Of a stretch of DNA of 7,796 nucleotides, positions 1 to 7,539 are shown piece by piece. Location of the stretch: positions 1 through 7,796 of the forward strand of contig JBMYNJ010000072.1 of NCBI GenBank assembly GCA_049598145.1, in the 5' to 3' direction. The number at the start of each line of letters is the position of its first letter. The first letter of the stretch is position 1. Source of the DNA: WTJH01 sp049598145 (GTDB taxonomy: Bacteria; Bacteroidota; Bacteroidia; Flavobacteriales; Flavobacteriaceae). The notes under the pieces were generated by a model. The model saw nothing but the letters and a program-made list of their open reading frames with translations, was not told the DNA's origin and did not search any database. A program made the translations under genes and the position numbers.

Positions 1-664
1 TTTCGTTGTTGGCTTTGTGGCGCAATTCATAAGAAAGGGCTTCCAAATCGATTCTGGAAAGGAGCTCGATTAAACACTCGGCACCCATCTTTGCGATGAA
101 TTTTGTGGGATCAGAATCTTCCAAGTATTGATTTTCCGGGGGAAGTTCTTCCATTACATTGAGGTATTCTTCCTCGGTAAGGAAATCCATTTTTTGCAAT
201 GGCTCACCCTCGGCATTTTTAGCATCTCCAGGCTGGATCACTACATAGCGTTCGTAGTAGATAATCATGTCTAATTTCTTAGACGGTAATCCTAATAGGT
301 ATCCAATTTTATTGGGCAGGGAACGGAAGTACCAAATATGTGCTACCGGGACCACCAAATTGATGTGCCCTACGCGGTCTCTCCGGACTTTCTTTTCGGT
401 AACTTCTACCCCACAACGGTCACAAACGATCCCTTTATAGCGGATACGCTTGTATTTCCCACAGGCACATTCGAAGTCCTTTACAGGCCCGAAAATGCGC
501 TCGCAGAAGAGTCCGTCGCGTTCAGGTTTGTGCGTCCGGTAGTTAATGGTTTCCGGTTTAAGCACTTCTCCCCGAGAGTTCCCTAAGATCACTTCCGGAG
601 AAGATAATCCTATGGATATTTTATTGAATTTTTTTTGTGTTAGCGTTTCGTTAGTTCTAGCCAT
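1..664 (-). CDS. rpoC: RNA polymerase subunit beta' (RpoC), N-terminal part, cut by window edge
   Basis: This is the largest subunit of the core RNA polymerase, which forms the clamp and most of the active site. The ATG at 662-664 opens a frame of 221 codons that stays open to the window edge, about the first 15% of a usual Bacteroidota beta'. The N-terminal zinc-binding site is complete: Cys66 and Cys68 (ECACG) pair with Cys81 and Cys84 (VCDRCG). Before it lies the conserved stretch KPERDGLFCERIFGP (residues 46-60), and after it GHINLVVPVAHIWYFRSLP. The catalytic NADFDGD motif lies beyond the window. The gene starts 27 nt after the rpoB stop, so the two are almost certainly co-transcribed. 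The leader (AACAATATT just before ATG) has no Shine-Dalgarno motif. Identity is certain; only the 3' part is missing. Confidence 0.98.
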   Translation of the reverse strand, partial: MARTNETLTQKKFNKISIGLSSPEVILGNSRGEVLKPETINYRTHKPERDGLFCERIFGPVKDFECACGKYKRIRYKGIVCDRCGVEVTEKKVRRDRVGHINLVVPVAHIWYFRSLPNKIGYLLGLPSKKLDMIIYYERYVVIQPGDAKNAEGEPLQKMDFLTEEEYLNVMEELPPENQYLEDSDPTKFIAKMGAECLIELLSRIDLEALSYELRHKANNE

Positions 665-691
665 AATATTGTTCGATACAATTTTATCAAA

Positions 692-3600
692 TTATTCCTC
701 CAAACGGATATCCAAACCGAGTCCTTTCAACTCGTGCATCAATACGTTAAATGATTCGGGCAATCCGGCCTCTGGCAGGGAATCCCCTTTCACTATAGAT
801 TCGTATGTTTTCGCGCGTCCGATGACGTCGTCTGACTTCACTGTCAGGATTTCCTGAAGGGTACTGGAAGCTCCATAAGCCTCAAGTGCCCAAACCTCCA
901 TCTCACCAAAACGCTGTCCTCCAAACTGAGCTTTTCCTCCCAGGGGTTGTTGCGTGATAAGCGAATAAGGGCCTATGGAACGCGAGTGCATTTTGTCGTC
1001 TACCATATGACCGAGTTTGAGCATATAGATGACACCTACGGTCGCCGGTTGGTCGAAGCGTTCTCCGGTACCTCCATCGTAGAGATAGGTGTGTCCAAAT
1101 TGTGGAACTCCTGCTTTTTCGGTCAGTTCGTTGATCTGATCGAGCGTTGCACCATCAAAAATAGGGGTGGCAAATTTCTGTCCCAATTTCTGTCCGGCCC
1201 AACCCAATACGGTTTCATAAATCTGACCAATATTCATACGAGAAGGCACCCCGAGTGGATTCAAGACGATATCTACAGGCGTTCCGTCTTCAAGGAAAGG
1301 CATTTCTTCCTCCCGTACGATACGTGCAACAATCCCTTTGTTTCCGTGACGTCCAGCCATTTTATCCCCCACTTTCAGCTTGCGCTTTTTAGCGATGTAA
1401 ACTTTGGCGAGTTTTTTGATTCCTGCAGGCAGTTCGTCTCCCACAGAGATGGTAAACTTCTCCCGACGCAAGTTTCCTTGCAAGTCGTTTTCTTTGATCT
1501 TGTAGTTGTGTAACAAGTCGGCTACTAGAGCGTTGGTTTCGTCTGTAGTCGTCCAAGTTCCTCGGGTGAGGTGGGTATAATCTTCCACAGCCGAAAGCAA
1601 TTTAAGGGTGTATTTTTTACCCTTAGGTAATACTTCTTCTCCTAGGTCGTTTTGAACCCCTTGACAAGTTTTTCCGTTCAGAATTGCAAATAACTTTTCT
1701 ACTAGGATTTGCTTGAGTTCTTCAAACTTACCTTCATATTGCTCTTCTAAAGCCTCGAGTTCCACCTTGTCTTGGTTGCGTTTGCGTTTGTCTTTGATGG
1801 AACGAGTAAAGAGTTTTTTATCGATGACCACCCCGCGAAGCGATGGGGGTGCTTTAAGGGAAGCGTCTTTGACGTCTCCGGCCTTATCTCCAAAGATGGC
1901 GCGTAAGAGCTTTTCTTCAGGAGTCGGATCGGATTCTCCTTTGGGGGTGATTTTTCCAATCAGGATGTCTCCTGGATTGACTTCTGCCCCCACGCGAATC
2001 ATTCCGCTTTCGTCCAGATCCTTGGTGGCTTCTTCGCTGACGTTGGGAATATCGTTGGTCAATTCTTCCGACCCTAATTTAGTGTCGCGAACATCCAAAG
2101 AGTATTCATCAATATGGATGGAAGTAAAGATGTCTTCCCGAACGACTTTTTCAGAAATTACAATCGCGTCCTCAAAGTTATATCCTTTCCAAGGCATAAA
2201 GGCCACCTTCATGTTTCGTCCGAGGGCCAATTCCCCTTTTTCGGTTGCATAACCTTGGGAAAGTACCTGTCCTTTTTTCACCCGATCGCCTTTTTTCACG
2301 ATGGGCTTGAGGTTGATACATGTCCCCTGGTTGGTTTTCCGGAATTTAATTAAATCATAGGTTTTGGTCTCCCCTTCGAAGCGGATCAATTTCTCGCGAT
2401 CCGTTAAATCGAATCGGATAGTGATGTGATCGGCATCTACATATTCCACTACTCCATCGCGATCGGCATTAATCAATACACGAGAGTCGGAGGCCACTTG
2501 GCGTTCCAATCCAGTTCCAACTATAGGAGAATCGGGACGTAAAAGAGGAACTGCCTGGCGCATCATATTCGAGCCCATTAAAGCCCGGTTGGCATCATCG
2601 TGCTCCAAGAAAGGAATCAAGGAAGCCGAAATCGATGCAATCTGGTTCGGCGCTACATCGGTGTAGTTGACTTGATCGGGGGTCACAACAGGGAAGTCTG
2701 CCTGATCTCGAGCAATGACTCGTTCGTTGGTGATCTTTCCTTGATCATCAAAAGCCACATTGGCTTGTGCGATCAGTTTATTTTCTTCCTCTTCGGCACT
2801 GAGGTAAATGGTTTCTTCTAAGTTGATTGTTCCATTTTCTACCTTGCGGTAAGGGGTCTCAATAAATCCGAGGTTGTTTACTTTTGCGAAAACTCCCAAA
2901 GAAGAAATCAGTCCAATGTTAGGCCCTTCGGGGGTTTCAATCGGGCACAAACGACCGTAGTGAGTGTAGTGTACGTCACGAACCTCAAAGCCGGCTCTTT
3001 CACGGGAAAGACCTCCAGGCCCTAAAGCCGATAAACGACGTTTATGTGTAATTTCAGCCAATGGATTGGTTTGATCCATAAACTGTGACAATTGATTGGT
3101 TCCAAAGAAGGAATTGATCACTGAAGACAAGGTCTTGGCATTGATCAAATCGATTGGGGTAAAAACCTCGTTATCCCGAACATTCATACGTTCGCGAATG
3201 GTACGCGCCATACGCGCCAAACCTACCCCGAATTGGGAGGATAACTGCTCCCCTACCGTACGTACCCGACGATTCGACAAGTGATCGATATCATCGATTT
3301 CCGCTTTGGAATTAATTAAGTTGATTAAATATTTAACAATGGTAATGATGTCGAGTTTGGTCAATACTTGCTTGTCCATCTCAACGTCAAGTCCCAATTT
3401 CTTATTCATTCGATAACGCCCAACCTCTCCTAGATTGTACCGTTGGTCGGAGAAGAACAATTTATCGATGATTCCCCGGGCGGTATCTTCATCTGGCGGT
3501 TCGGCATTTCGCAATTGACGATAGATGTGCTCAACCGCTTCTTTTTCCGAGTTGGTCGGGTCTTTTTGAAGGGTGTTATTGATAATGGCGTATTCCGACA

Positions 3601-4501
3601 ATTGAGAGTCTTGTTTGTGTAATAAGACCGTTTTCACATCGGCTTCTAAAATCTCGTCGATATGTTCTTTTTCAATAATGGTATCTCGGTCGATTAACAC
3701 TTCGTTTCGCTCGATAGAGATTACTTCGCCTGTATCTTCATCTACAAAGTCTTCGTGCCAAGTTTTGAGTACACGAGCGGCCAATTTGCGACCCACTGCT
3801 TTTTTAAGCCCGGTTTTAGACACTTTGATTTCTTCAGCAAGATCGAAGATTTCTAGAATGTCTTTATCGCGTTCGTATCCGATGGCACGGAAAAGTGTGG
3901 TTACGGGTAATTTCTTTTTTCGGTCGATATAGGCATACATCACACTGTTGATGTCTGTGGCGAATTCGATCCACGAACCTTTGAAAGGAATCACTCGAGC
4001 CGAGTAGAGCTTGGTTCCGTTGGCGTGGAAAGATTGTCCGAAAAATACTCCGGGAGAACGGTGCAACTGAGAGACTACAATACGTTCGGCTCCATTGATT
4101 ACAAAAGTTCCGGAAGGAGTCATATAGGGGATCGTCCCTAAGAATACATCTTGGACGATTGTCTCAAAATCTTCGTGCTCAGCGTCTGTACAATAGAGTT
4201 TTAGACGAGCTTTAAGCGGCACGGAATAGGTCAATCCACGCTCAATACACTCTTGAATAGAGTAGCGAGGCGGGTCAACGAAATAATCCAAAAACTCGAG
4301 TACGAATTGGTTTCGAGTATCGGTGATGGGAAAGTTTTCCTTAAAGGTGTTGAATAATCCTTCTTCGTTTCGTTCGTCGGATTTGGTTTCCAACTGGAAG
4401 AAGTCCTGGAAGGATTTGATCTGAATGTCTAAGAAATCAGGATAATCTGGGGAGTGTTTTGCGTTGGCAAAATTGATACGGTTAGTAGCGGTGTTCGGCA
4501 T
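692..4501 (-). CDS. rpoB: DNA-directed RNA polymerase subunit beta (RpoB)
   Basis: RpoB is the second-largest core RNA polymerase subunit and carries one side of the active-site cleft and the rifampicin pocket. With the ATG at 4499-4501 it has 1269 residues, the usual flavobacterial length. The frame stays open upstream to a TTG at 4541-4543, but those 14 extra residues (MNPQSINRIEKLTL) do not resemble the family, whose start matches MPNTATNRINFANAK. Visible landmarks are the lobe region with HRSPGVFFGQSFHANG (148-161), the rifampicin region QLSQFMDQTNPLAEITHKRR (470-489) followed by LSALGPGG, the RLCPIETPEGPNIGLI stretch (517-532), GDKMAGRHGNKG (1045-1056) with the conserved lysines near the nascent RNA, and a C-terminal segment QPLGGKAQFGGQRFGEMEVW (1185-1204) that packs on beta'. 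A charged, probably coiled-coil insert lies at about 900-940. The stop is TAA. It is preceded by a 107-nt spacer with a hairpin and followed 27 nt later by rpoC. Confidence 0.98.
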   Translation of the reverse strand: MPNTATNRINFANAKHSPDYPDFLDIQIKSFQDFFQLETKSDERNEEGLFNTFKENFPITDTRNQFVLEFLDYFVDPPRYSIQECIERGLTYSVPLKARLKLYCTDAEHEDFETIVQDVFLGTIPYMTPSGTFVINGAERIVVSQLHRSPGVFFGQSFHANGTKLYSARVIPFKGSWIEFATDINSVMYAYIDRKKKLPVTTLFRAIGYERDKDILEIFDLAEEIKVSKTGLKKAVGRKLAARVLKTWHEDFVDEDTGEVISIERNEVLIDRDTIIEKEHIDEILEADVKTVLLHKQDSQLSEYAIINNTLQKDPTNSEKEAVEHIYRQLRNAEPPDEDTARGIIDKLFFSDQRYNLGEVGRYRMNKKLGLDVEMDKQVLTKLDIITIVKYLINLINSKAEIDDIDHLSNRRVRTVGEQLSSQFGVGLARMARTIRERMNVRDNEVFTPIDLINAKTLSSVINSFFGTNQLSQFMDQTNPLAEITHKRRLSALGPGGLSRERAGFEVRDVHYTHYGRLCPIETPEGPNIGLISSLGVFAKVNNLGFIETPYRKVENGTINLEETIYLSAEEEENKLIAQANVAFDDQGKITNERVIARDQADFPVVTPDQVNYTDVAPNQIASISASLIPFLEHDDANRALMGSNMMRQAVPLLRPDSPIVGTGLERQVASDSRVLINADRDGVVEYVDADHITIRFDLTDREKLIRFEGETKTYDLIKFRKTNQGTCINLKPIVKKGDRVKKGQVLSQGYATEKGELALGRNMKVAFMPWKGYNFEDAIVISEKVVREDIFTSIHIDEYSLDVRDTKLGSEELTNDIPNVSEEATKDLDESGMIRVGAEVNPGDILIGKITPKGESDPTPEEKLLRAIFGDKAGDVKDASLKAPPSLRGVVIDKKLFTRSIKDKRKRNQDKVELEALEEQYEGKFEELKQILVEKLFAILNGKTCQGVQNDLGEEVLPKGKKYTLKLLSAVEDYTHLTRGTWTTTDETNALVADLLHNYKIKENDLQGNLRREKFTISVGDELPAGIKKLAKVYIAKKRKLKVGDKMAGRHGNKGIVARIVREEEMPFLEDGTPVDIVLNPLGVPSRMNIGQIYETVLGWAGQKLGQKFATPIFDGATLDQINELTEKAGVPQFGHTYLYDGGTGERFDQPATVGVIYMLKLGHMVDDKMHSRSIGPYSLITQQPLGGKAQFGGQRFGEMEVWALEAYGASSTLQEILTVKSDDVIGRAKTYESIVKGDSLPEAGLPESFNVLMHELKGLGLDIRLEE

Positions 4502-4550
4502 CAGTGTTAATTTTTCAATCCTGTTAATCGATTGGGGGTTCAAATCAAAA

Positions 4551-4588
4551 GGGGAAAGGCCTTTGAATTTTACTTCAAAAGCCTACCC
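4551..4588 (-). terminator. Terminator-like hairpin between rplL and rpoB, possible attenuator
   Basis: On the minus strand the arms GGCTTTTGAA (4583-4574) and TTCAAAGGCC (4567-4558) pair over 10 bp with one G-U wobble around a 6-base loop (GTAAAA). An outer GGG (4588-4586) can also pair with CCC in 4554-4551 across a small internal loop. TTTT follows directly at 4550-4547. The shape is that of a weak or partial Rho-independent terminator. In E. coli the rplL-rpoB spacer holds a partial terminator and an RNase III site that lower rpoBC expression relative to rplJL. A similar role here is inference from position and structure. The short T-run and the essential genes downstream argue against full termination. 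Confidence 0.6.
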
Positions 4589-4608
4589 TAAATTGTGTGG
4601 AGGAAAGC

Positions 4609-4989
4609 TTACTTAAGCTCAACCTCTGCACCAGCTTCTTCAAGAGATTTCTGAAGTCCTTCAGCTTCGTCTTTAGAAACACCCTCTTTAAGCGGGCTTG
4701 GTGCATTGTCAACAAGTTCTTTAGCTTCTTTCAGCCCAAGACCTGTCAATTCTTTTACGAGTTTTACTACAGCGAGTTTAGAACCTCCTGCAGCTTTGAG
4801 GATTACGTCGAATTCCGTTTTTTCCTCAGCAGCGTCTCCACCGCCAGCAGCTCCGGGAGCACCAGCAACTGCTACAGCTGCAGCTGCAGGCTCGATGCCG
4901 TATTCCTCTTTAAGTATATCAGCAAGTTCATTGACTTCTTTTACAGTCAAATTCACCAACTGTTCTGCGAATTCTTTTAAATCTGCCAT
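4609..4989 (-). CDS. rplL: 50S ribosomal protein L7/L12 (bL12)
   Basis: bL12 is the mobile stalk protein of the large subunit, present as dimers bound to L10, which recruits and activates EF-Tu, EF-G and other GTPase factors. The 126-residue product shows the full family layout: an N-terminal dimerisation and L10-binding helix region (about 1-33), an Ala/Gly-rich flexible hinge (34-55, with runs such as AAAAVAVAGAPGAAGGG) and a compact C-terminal factor-binding domain (about 57-126) with the basic patch around KLAVVKLVKELTGLGLKEAK (71-90). The ATG is at 4987-4989 and the stop is TAA. It follows rplJ after a 59-nt A/T-rich spacer (4990-5048) in which I see no clear hairpin or promoter. The leader reads AACATTTTTAAA before ATG and lacks a Shine-Dalgarno motif, although this protein must be made in excess over L10. 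Confidence 0.98.
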   Translation of the reverse strand: MADLKEFAEQLVNLTVKEVNELADILKEEYGIEPAAAAVAVAGAPGAAGGGDAAEEKTEFDVILKAAGGSKLAVVKLVKELTGLGLKEAKELVDNAPSPLKEGVSKDEAEGLQKSLEEAGAEVELK

Positions 4990-5048
4990 TTTAAAAATGT
5001 TTTTGTGTTGAAAATTATGTTAAGTGTCGAGTGCGTACAATAAATAAA

Positions 5049-5570
5049 TTAAGCTTCTTTTTCAGCAAGTGTTTGCAAGATTCCCGCCAATTTGCCCCCT
5101 CCGGATTTTAATCCAGAAACGACATTCTTCGCAGGCGATTGCAATAAAGTGATGATGTCTCCAATCAACTCCTCACGCGATTTGATCGCTACAAGAGTTT
5201 CGATTTGATCGTCACCGATAAAAATTGCTTCTTCAATAAAAGCTCCTTTCAATAAGGGTTTTTCCGATTTTTTACGAAAATCCTTAATCAGCTTTGCAGG
5301 TACATTTCCGGCTTCAGCAAACATCAATGAAGTGTTTCCTTTCAGCACCGATTGCAATTCTCCAAAGTCTTTATCGGAGGCTTCCATAGCCTTCGATAAA
5401 AGCGTGTTTTTAACGACCGATAGTTTGATCCCTGCTTTGTAACAAGCCCGGCGAAGTGCCGTGGTTTGCGTAGCATCTAAACCTTCAATATCGGTTAAGT
5501 AAAGGGTGTTTGATTCCGCTAACTGTGCGGTCAAATCCTCAATTACTTGTGCTTTTTCTTCTCTAGTCAT
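5049..5570 (-). CDS. rplJ: 50S ribosomal protein L10 (uL10)
   Basis: uL10 forms the base of the L7/L12 stalk. Its N-terminal domain binds 23S rRNA together with L11, and its long C-terminal helix carries the L7/L12 dimers. The product has 173 residues, normal for the family. Residues 1-20 form the usual starting helix (MTREEKAQVIEDLTAQLAES). The conserved LSVVKNTLLSKAM lies at 50-62, KGNTSLMF at 77-84, and the C-terminal helical tail with L12-binding potential runs from about 135 to 173. The ATG at 5568-5570 follows the rplA stop by only 17 nt, leaving little room for the folded L10-binding leader known from E. coli and Firmicutes. Any autoregulatory site would have to extend into rplA. The order rplJ-rplL is the usual one. 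Confidence 0.97.
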   Translation of the reverse strand: MTREEKAQVIEDLTAQLAESNTLYLTDIEGLDATQTTALRRACYKAGIKLSVVKNTLLSKAMEASDKDFGELQSVLKGNTSLMFAEAGNVPAKLIKDFRKKSEKPLLKGAFIEEAIFIGDDQIETLVAIKSREELIGDIITLLQSPAKNVVSGLKSGGGKLAGILQTLAEKEA

Positions 5571-5587
5571 TATTCAATAATTTAAGA

Positions 5588-6277
5588 CTAAACAATTTTG
5601 GTATCTACAGCTATTCCAGGACTCATGGTACTGGAAAGTGAAATACTTTTGATGTAGGATCCTTTGGTCGTCGCAGGCTTGAGCTTAACGATTGTCTTAA
5701 GCAATTCGTCTGCGTTGTCAAAAATCTTTTCCGCATCAAAAGAGATTTTTCCAATAGCCGCATGAACGATTCCGGTTTTATCCACTTTAAAGTCGATTTT
5801 TCCGCCTTTCACATCTGCGACTGCTTTCCCGATATCCATAGTAACCGTTCCCGTTTTGGGATTGGGCATGAGTCCTCGAGGGCCTAATACACGACCTAAA
5901 GGTCCCAATTTTCCCATAACACTAGGCATGGTTACGATGACATCTACGTCGGTCCAACCGTCTTTGATTTTTTGTAGATACTCGTCCAATCCAACAAAAT
6001 CGGCACCGGCTTGTTTGGCTTCCTCCTCTTTATCGGGGGTTACCAAGGCCAATACTCGAACTTGTTTTCCAGTTCCGTGGGGGAGCGTCACTACGCCCCG
6101 GACCATCTGGTTTGCTTTACGCGGGTCTACCCCTAAACGAATCGCTAAATCCACAGAGGCATCAAATTTGGTATAAGATATTTCTTTAACCAAGGCCGAT
6201 GCGTCTTGTAGGGAATACACTTGCTTAGGATCGACTTTCGCGCGCGCTTCTTTTTGTTTTTTTGTTAAACGTGCCAT
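5588..6277 (-). CDS. rplA: 50S ribosomal protein L1 (uL1)
   Basis: uL1 binds helices 76-78 of 23S rRNA, forms the mobile L1 stalk and helps release tRNA from the E site. In many bacteria it also represses its own mRNA. The 229-residue product has the usual family length. The L1 signature LGRVLGPRGLMPNPKTGTV lies at 127-145, and the family start MARLTKKQKEA and the two-domain pattern are intact. The C-terminal rRNA-contact segment reads STMSPGIAVD (216-225), where E. coli has STMGAGVAVD. The ATG is at 6275-6277, 7 nt after the rplK stop, so translation of L11 and L1 is probably coupled. The stop is TAG, whereas the other complete genes here end in TAA. Confidence 0.98.
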   Translation of the reverse strand: MARLTKKQKEARAKVDPKQVYSLQDASALVKEISYTKFDASVDLAIRLGVDPRKANQMVRGVVTLPHGTGKQVRVLALVTPDKEEEAKQAGADFVGLDEYLQKIKDGWTDVDVIVTMPSVMGKLGPLGRVLGPRGLMPNPKTGTVTMDIGKAVADVKGGKIDFKVDKTGIVHAAIGKISFDAEKIFDNADELLKTIVKLKPATTKGSYIKSISLSSTMSPGIAVDTKIV

Positions 6278-6284
6278 AGCCTAA

Positions 6285-6728
6285 TTAATTTTGAAAAGGT
6301 GAATCGCCCTTAACGGTGAATCCCATAGAACGTGCTGTTCCAGCGACCATCTTCATTGCAGACTCGATAGTAAATGCATTTAAATCGGGCATTTTGTCTT
6401 CTGCAATCGTTCGGACTTGGTCCCAACTAACAGAGGCGACTTTGTTTCGGTTGGGCTCCCCAGACCCTTTTTTAGCTTTGGCTGCTTCCATCAATTGAAC
6501 GGCCGCTGGCGGTGTCTTAATTACAAATTCAAATGATTTGTCTTTGTATACAGAAATAACCACGGGCAAGACTTTGCCTTGCTTGTCCTGTGTACGCGCA
6601 TTGAACTGCTTACAAAACTCCATGATATTCACTCCTGCAGCACCCAGCGCGGGTCCAACCGGTGGCGATGGATTCGCAGCACCTCCCCGAACTTGAAGTT
6701 TAAGAACTTTGTCGATTTCTTTTGCCAT
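6285..6728 (-). CDS. rplK: 50S ribosomal protein L11 (uL11)
   Basis: uL11 binds the GTPase-associated centre of 23S rRNA at the base of the stalk. It takes part in factor-dependent GTP hydrolysis and in RelA-type sensing of uncharged tRNA. The product has 147 residues. The N-terminal domain (about 1-70) holds the proline-rich element ANPSPPVGPALGAAGVNIM (18-36), with the prolines where thiostrepton resistance changes occur in other species. The C-terminal rRNA-binding domain (about 75-147) includes KVASVSWDQVRTIAEDKMPD and ends MVAGTARSMGFTVKG, as in the family. The ATG is at 6726-6728 and the stop is TAA. A 67-nt spacer with a strong hairpin separates it from nusG, and rplA follows after 7 nt. 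Confidence 0.98.
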   Translation of the reverse strand: MAKEIDKVLKLQVRGGAANPSPPVGPALGAAGVNIMEFCKQFNARTQDKQGKVLPVVISVYKDKSFEFVIKTPPAAVQLMEAAKAKKGSGEPNRNKVASVSWDQVRTIAEDKMPDLNAFTIESAMKMVAGTARSMGFTVKGDSPFQN

Positions 6729-6749
6729 TGTGAATAAATTAATAAATGT

Positions 6750-6780
6750 GAACTCTTTTTTTGGAAGCGAAAAAGAATTC
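6750..6780 (-). promoter_or_regulatory. Hairpin in the nusG-rplK spacer (5' leader of rplK)
   Basis: On the minus strand GAATTCTTTTT (6780-6770) pairs with AAAAAGAGTTC (6760-6750) over 11 bp with one G-U wobble, around a 9-base loop CGCTTCCAA. The hairpin ends 21 nt before the rplK ATG. It has no following T-run, so it is not a standard terminator. Its place matches where L1 binds the L11 operon leader in E. coli, but I do not see a clear mimic of the 23S L1 site. It could instead stabilise or mark an RNA end for processing. The pairing is seen directly; the function is unknown. Confidence 0.45.
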
Positions 6781-6795
6781 GGTTGTATGTAACAA

Positions 6796-7347
6796 TTATA
6801 ATTTTTCTACTTGCATATAGCTCAGTTCTAAAGGCGTTTTACGCCCAAAGATCTTCACCATAACTTCTAATTTTCGTTTTTCTTCATTGACCTTTTCTAT
6901 GGTGCCGGTAAAGCCATTAAAAGGACCATCGATCACTTTGACGTTCTCTCCTACAGTGTAGGGGATCGCGACATGATCGGTTGCCAGCGATAATTCGTCC
7001 ACTTTTCCAAGCATCCGATTCACCTCCTGCGGACGTAAAGGCACGGGGTCTCCCCCTTTGGTCTCCCCTAAAAAACCAATCACATTAGTGACCGATTTAA
7101 TGATGTGCGGCACTTCTCCACCCAAATCCGCTTTGATCATGATATAGCCGGGAAAATAGGTGCGTTCTTTATTAATTTTTTTACCGTTTCGGATTTGAAC
7201 AACCTTTTCGGTGGGCACTAAGATATCTTCCACCTGAGCTTCGAAACCAAAACGCGTGATTTCGCTCATAATGTGATCTTTAATTTTTGCCTCTTGACCG
7301 CTTACCGCACGGACGACATACCATTTTTTTTCTGTTGTAGTCGTCAT
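6796..7347 (-). CDS. nusG: Transcription termination/antitermination factor NusG
   Basis: NusG binds the RNA polymerase clamp, suppresses pausing, and through its KOW domain contacts Rho or ribosomal protein S10 to couple transcription to translation. The 183-residue product starts with the typical NGN opening KKWYVVRAVSGQE (7-19), has the family signature ERTYFPGYIMIKA (61-73), and ends in a KOW domain (about 133-183) with GENVKVIDGPFNGFTGTIEK. This is the standard two-domain form, not a specialised paralogue such as RfaH, UpxY or LoaP, judging from its place after secE and its close family match. The ATG at 7345-7347 is only 3 nt after the secE stop, so translation of the pair is likely coupled. 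The stop is TAA. Confidence 0.97.
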   Translation of the reverse strand: MTTTTEKKWYVVRAVSGQEAKIKDHIMSEITRFGFEAQVEDILVPTEKVVQIRNGKKINKERTYFPGYIMIKADLGGEVPHIIKSVTNVIGFLGETKGGDPVPLRPQEVNRMLGKVDELSLATDHVAIPYTVGENVKVIDGPFNGFTGTIEKVNEEKRKLEVMVKIFGRKTPLELSYMQVEKL

Positions 7348-7350
7348 TAT

Positions 7351-7539
7351 TTATCCATTAATCAAATTGAAGTAAAACTGAACTACCCGAGATAAAACCG
7401 TATCGGCGCCCCAAATAGCTAAGGAAAAGAGAATAGAAAACACCAAGACTACTCCAAGCAAACGCTGTAATTCGGCACGCGAAGTCCAGGTGACATGGGT
7501 TCTTAATTCTTCAAACGATTCTCTGATATAATCAATCAT
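7351..7539 (-). CDS. secE: Preprotein translocase subunit SecE
   Basis: SecE is the small membrane subunit that clamps the SecY channel for protein export across the inner membrane. The 62-residue product is the short single-span form common outside the gammaproteobacteria. It has an amphipathic cytoplasmic helix (about 1-26, MIDYIRESFEELRTHVTWTS, with the conserved V-W pattern), one membrane segment (about 27-46, LLGVVLVFSILFSLAIWGAD) and a short tail (VVQFYFNLING). I chose the ATG at 7537-7539. The frame stays open upstream to 7647, but that part is the tRNA-Trp read as protein, so a longer start is not credible. The gene begins 19 nt after the tRNA 3' end and stops 3 nt before nusG. Confidence 0.95.
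   Translation of the reverse strand: MIDYIRESFEELRTHVTWTSRAELQRLLGVVLVFSILFSLAIWGADTVLSRVVQFYFNLING

Noticed and set aside
947..1513. Plus-strand open frame of 188 codons opposite rpoB
   Set aside because: It lies wholly antisense to conserved rpoB sequence and resembles no known protein. The same holds for the other plus-strand frames at 338-586, 546-857, 1713-2252, 2114-2353, 2600-2821, 3096-3284, 3615-3932, 4597-5011, 5856-6176 and 6316-6498.
1747..1959. Minus-strand 70-codon frame inside rpoB
   Set aside because: It is an out-of-frame shadow within the rpoB coding region with no independent leader or family resemblance.
4516..4534. Small hairpin CAATC/GATTG upstream of the rpoB start
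   Set aside because: Only 5 A/T-rich pairs around a 9-base loop; this is expected by chance in such sequence.
4502..4543. Upstream TTG start for rpoB giving 14 extra residues
   Set aside because: The extra residues do not match the family N-terminus, while the ATG at 4499-4501 gives the expected MPNTATNRINFANAK start and length of 1269.
4990..5048. Possible regulatory structure in the rplJ-rplL spacer
   Set aside because: The 59 bases are A/T-rich, but I found no stem longer than a few pairs and no promoter match.
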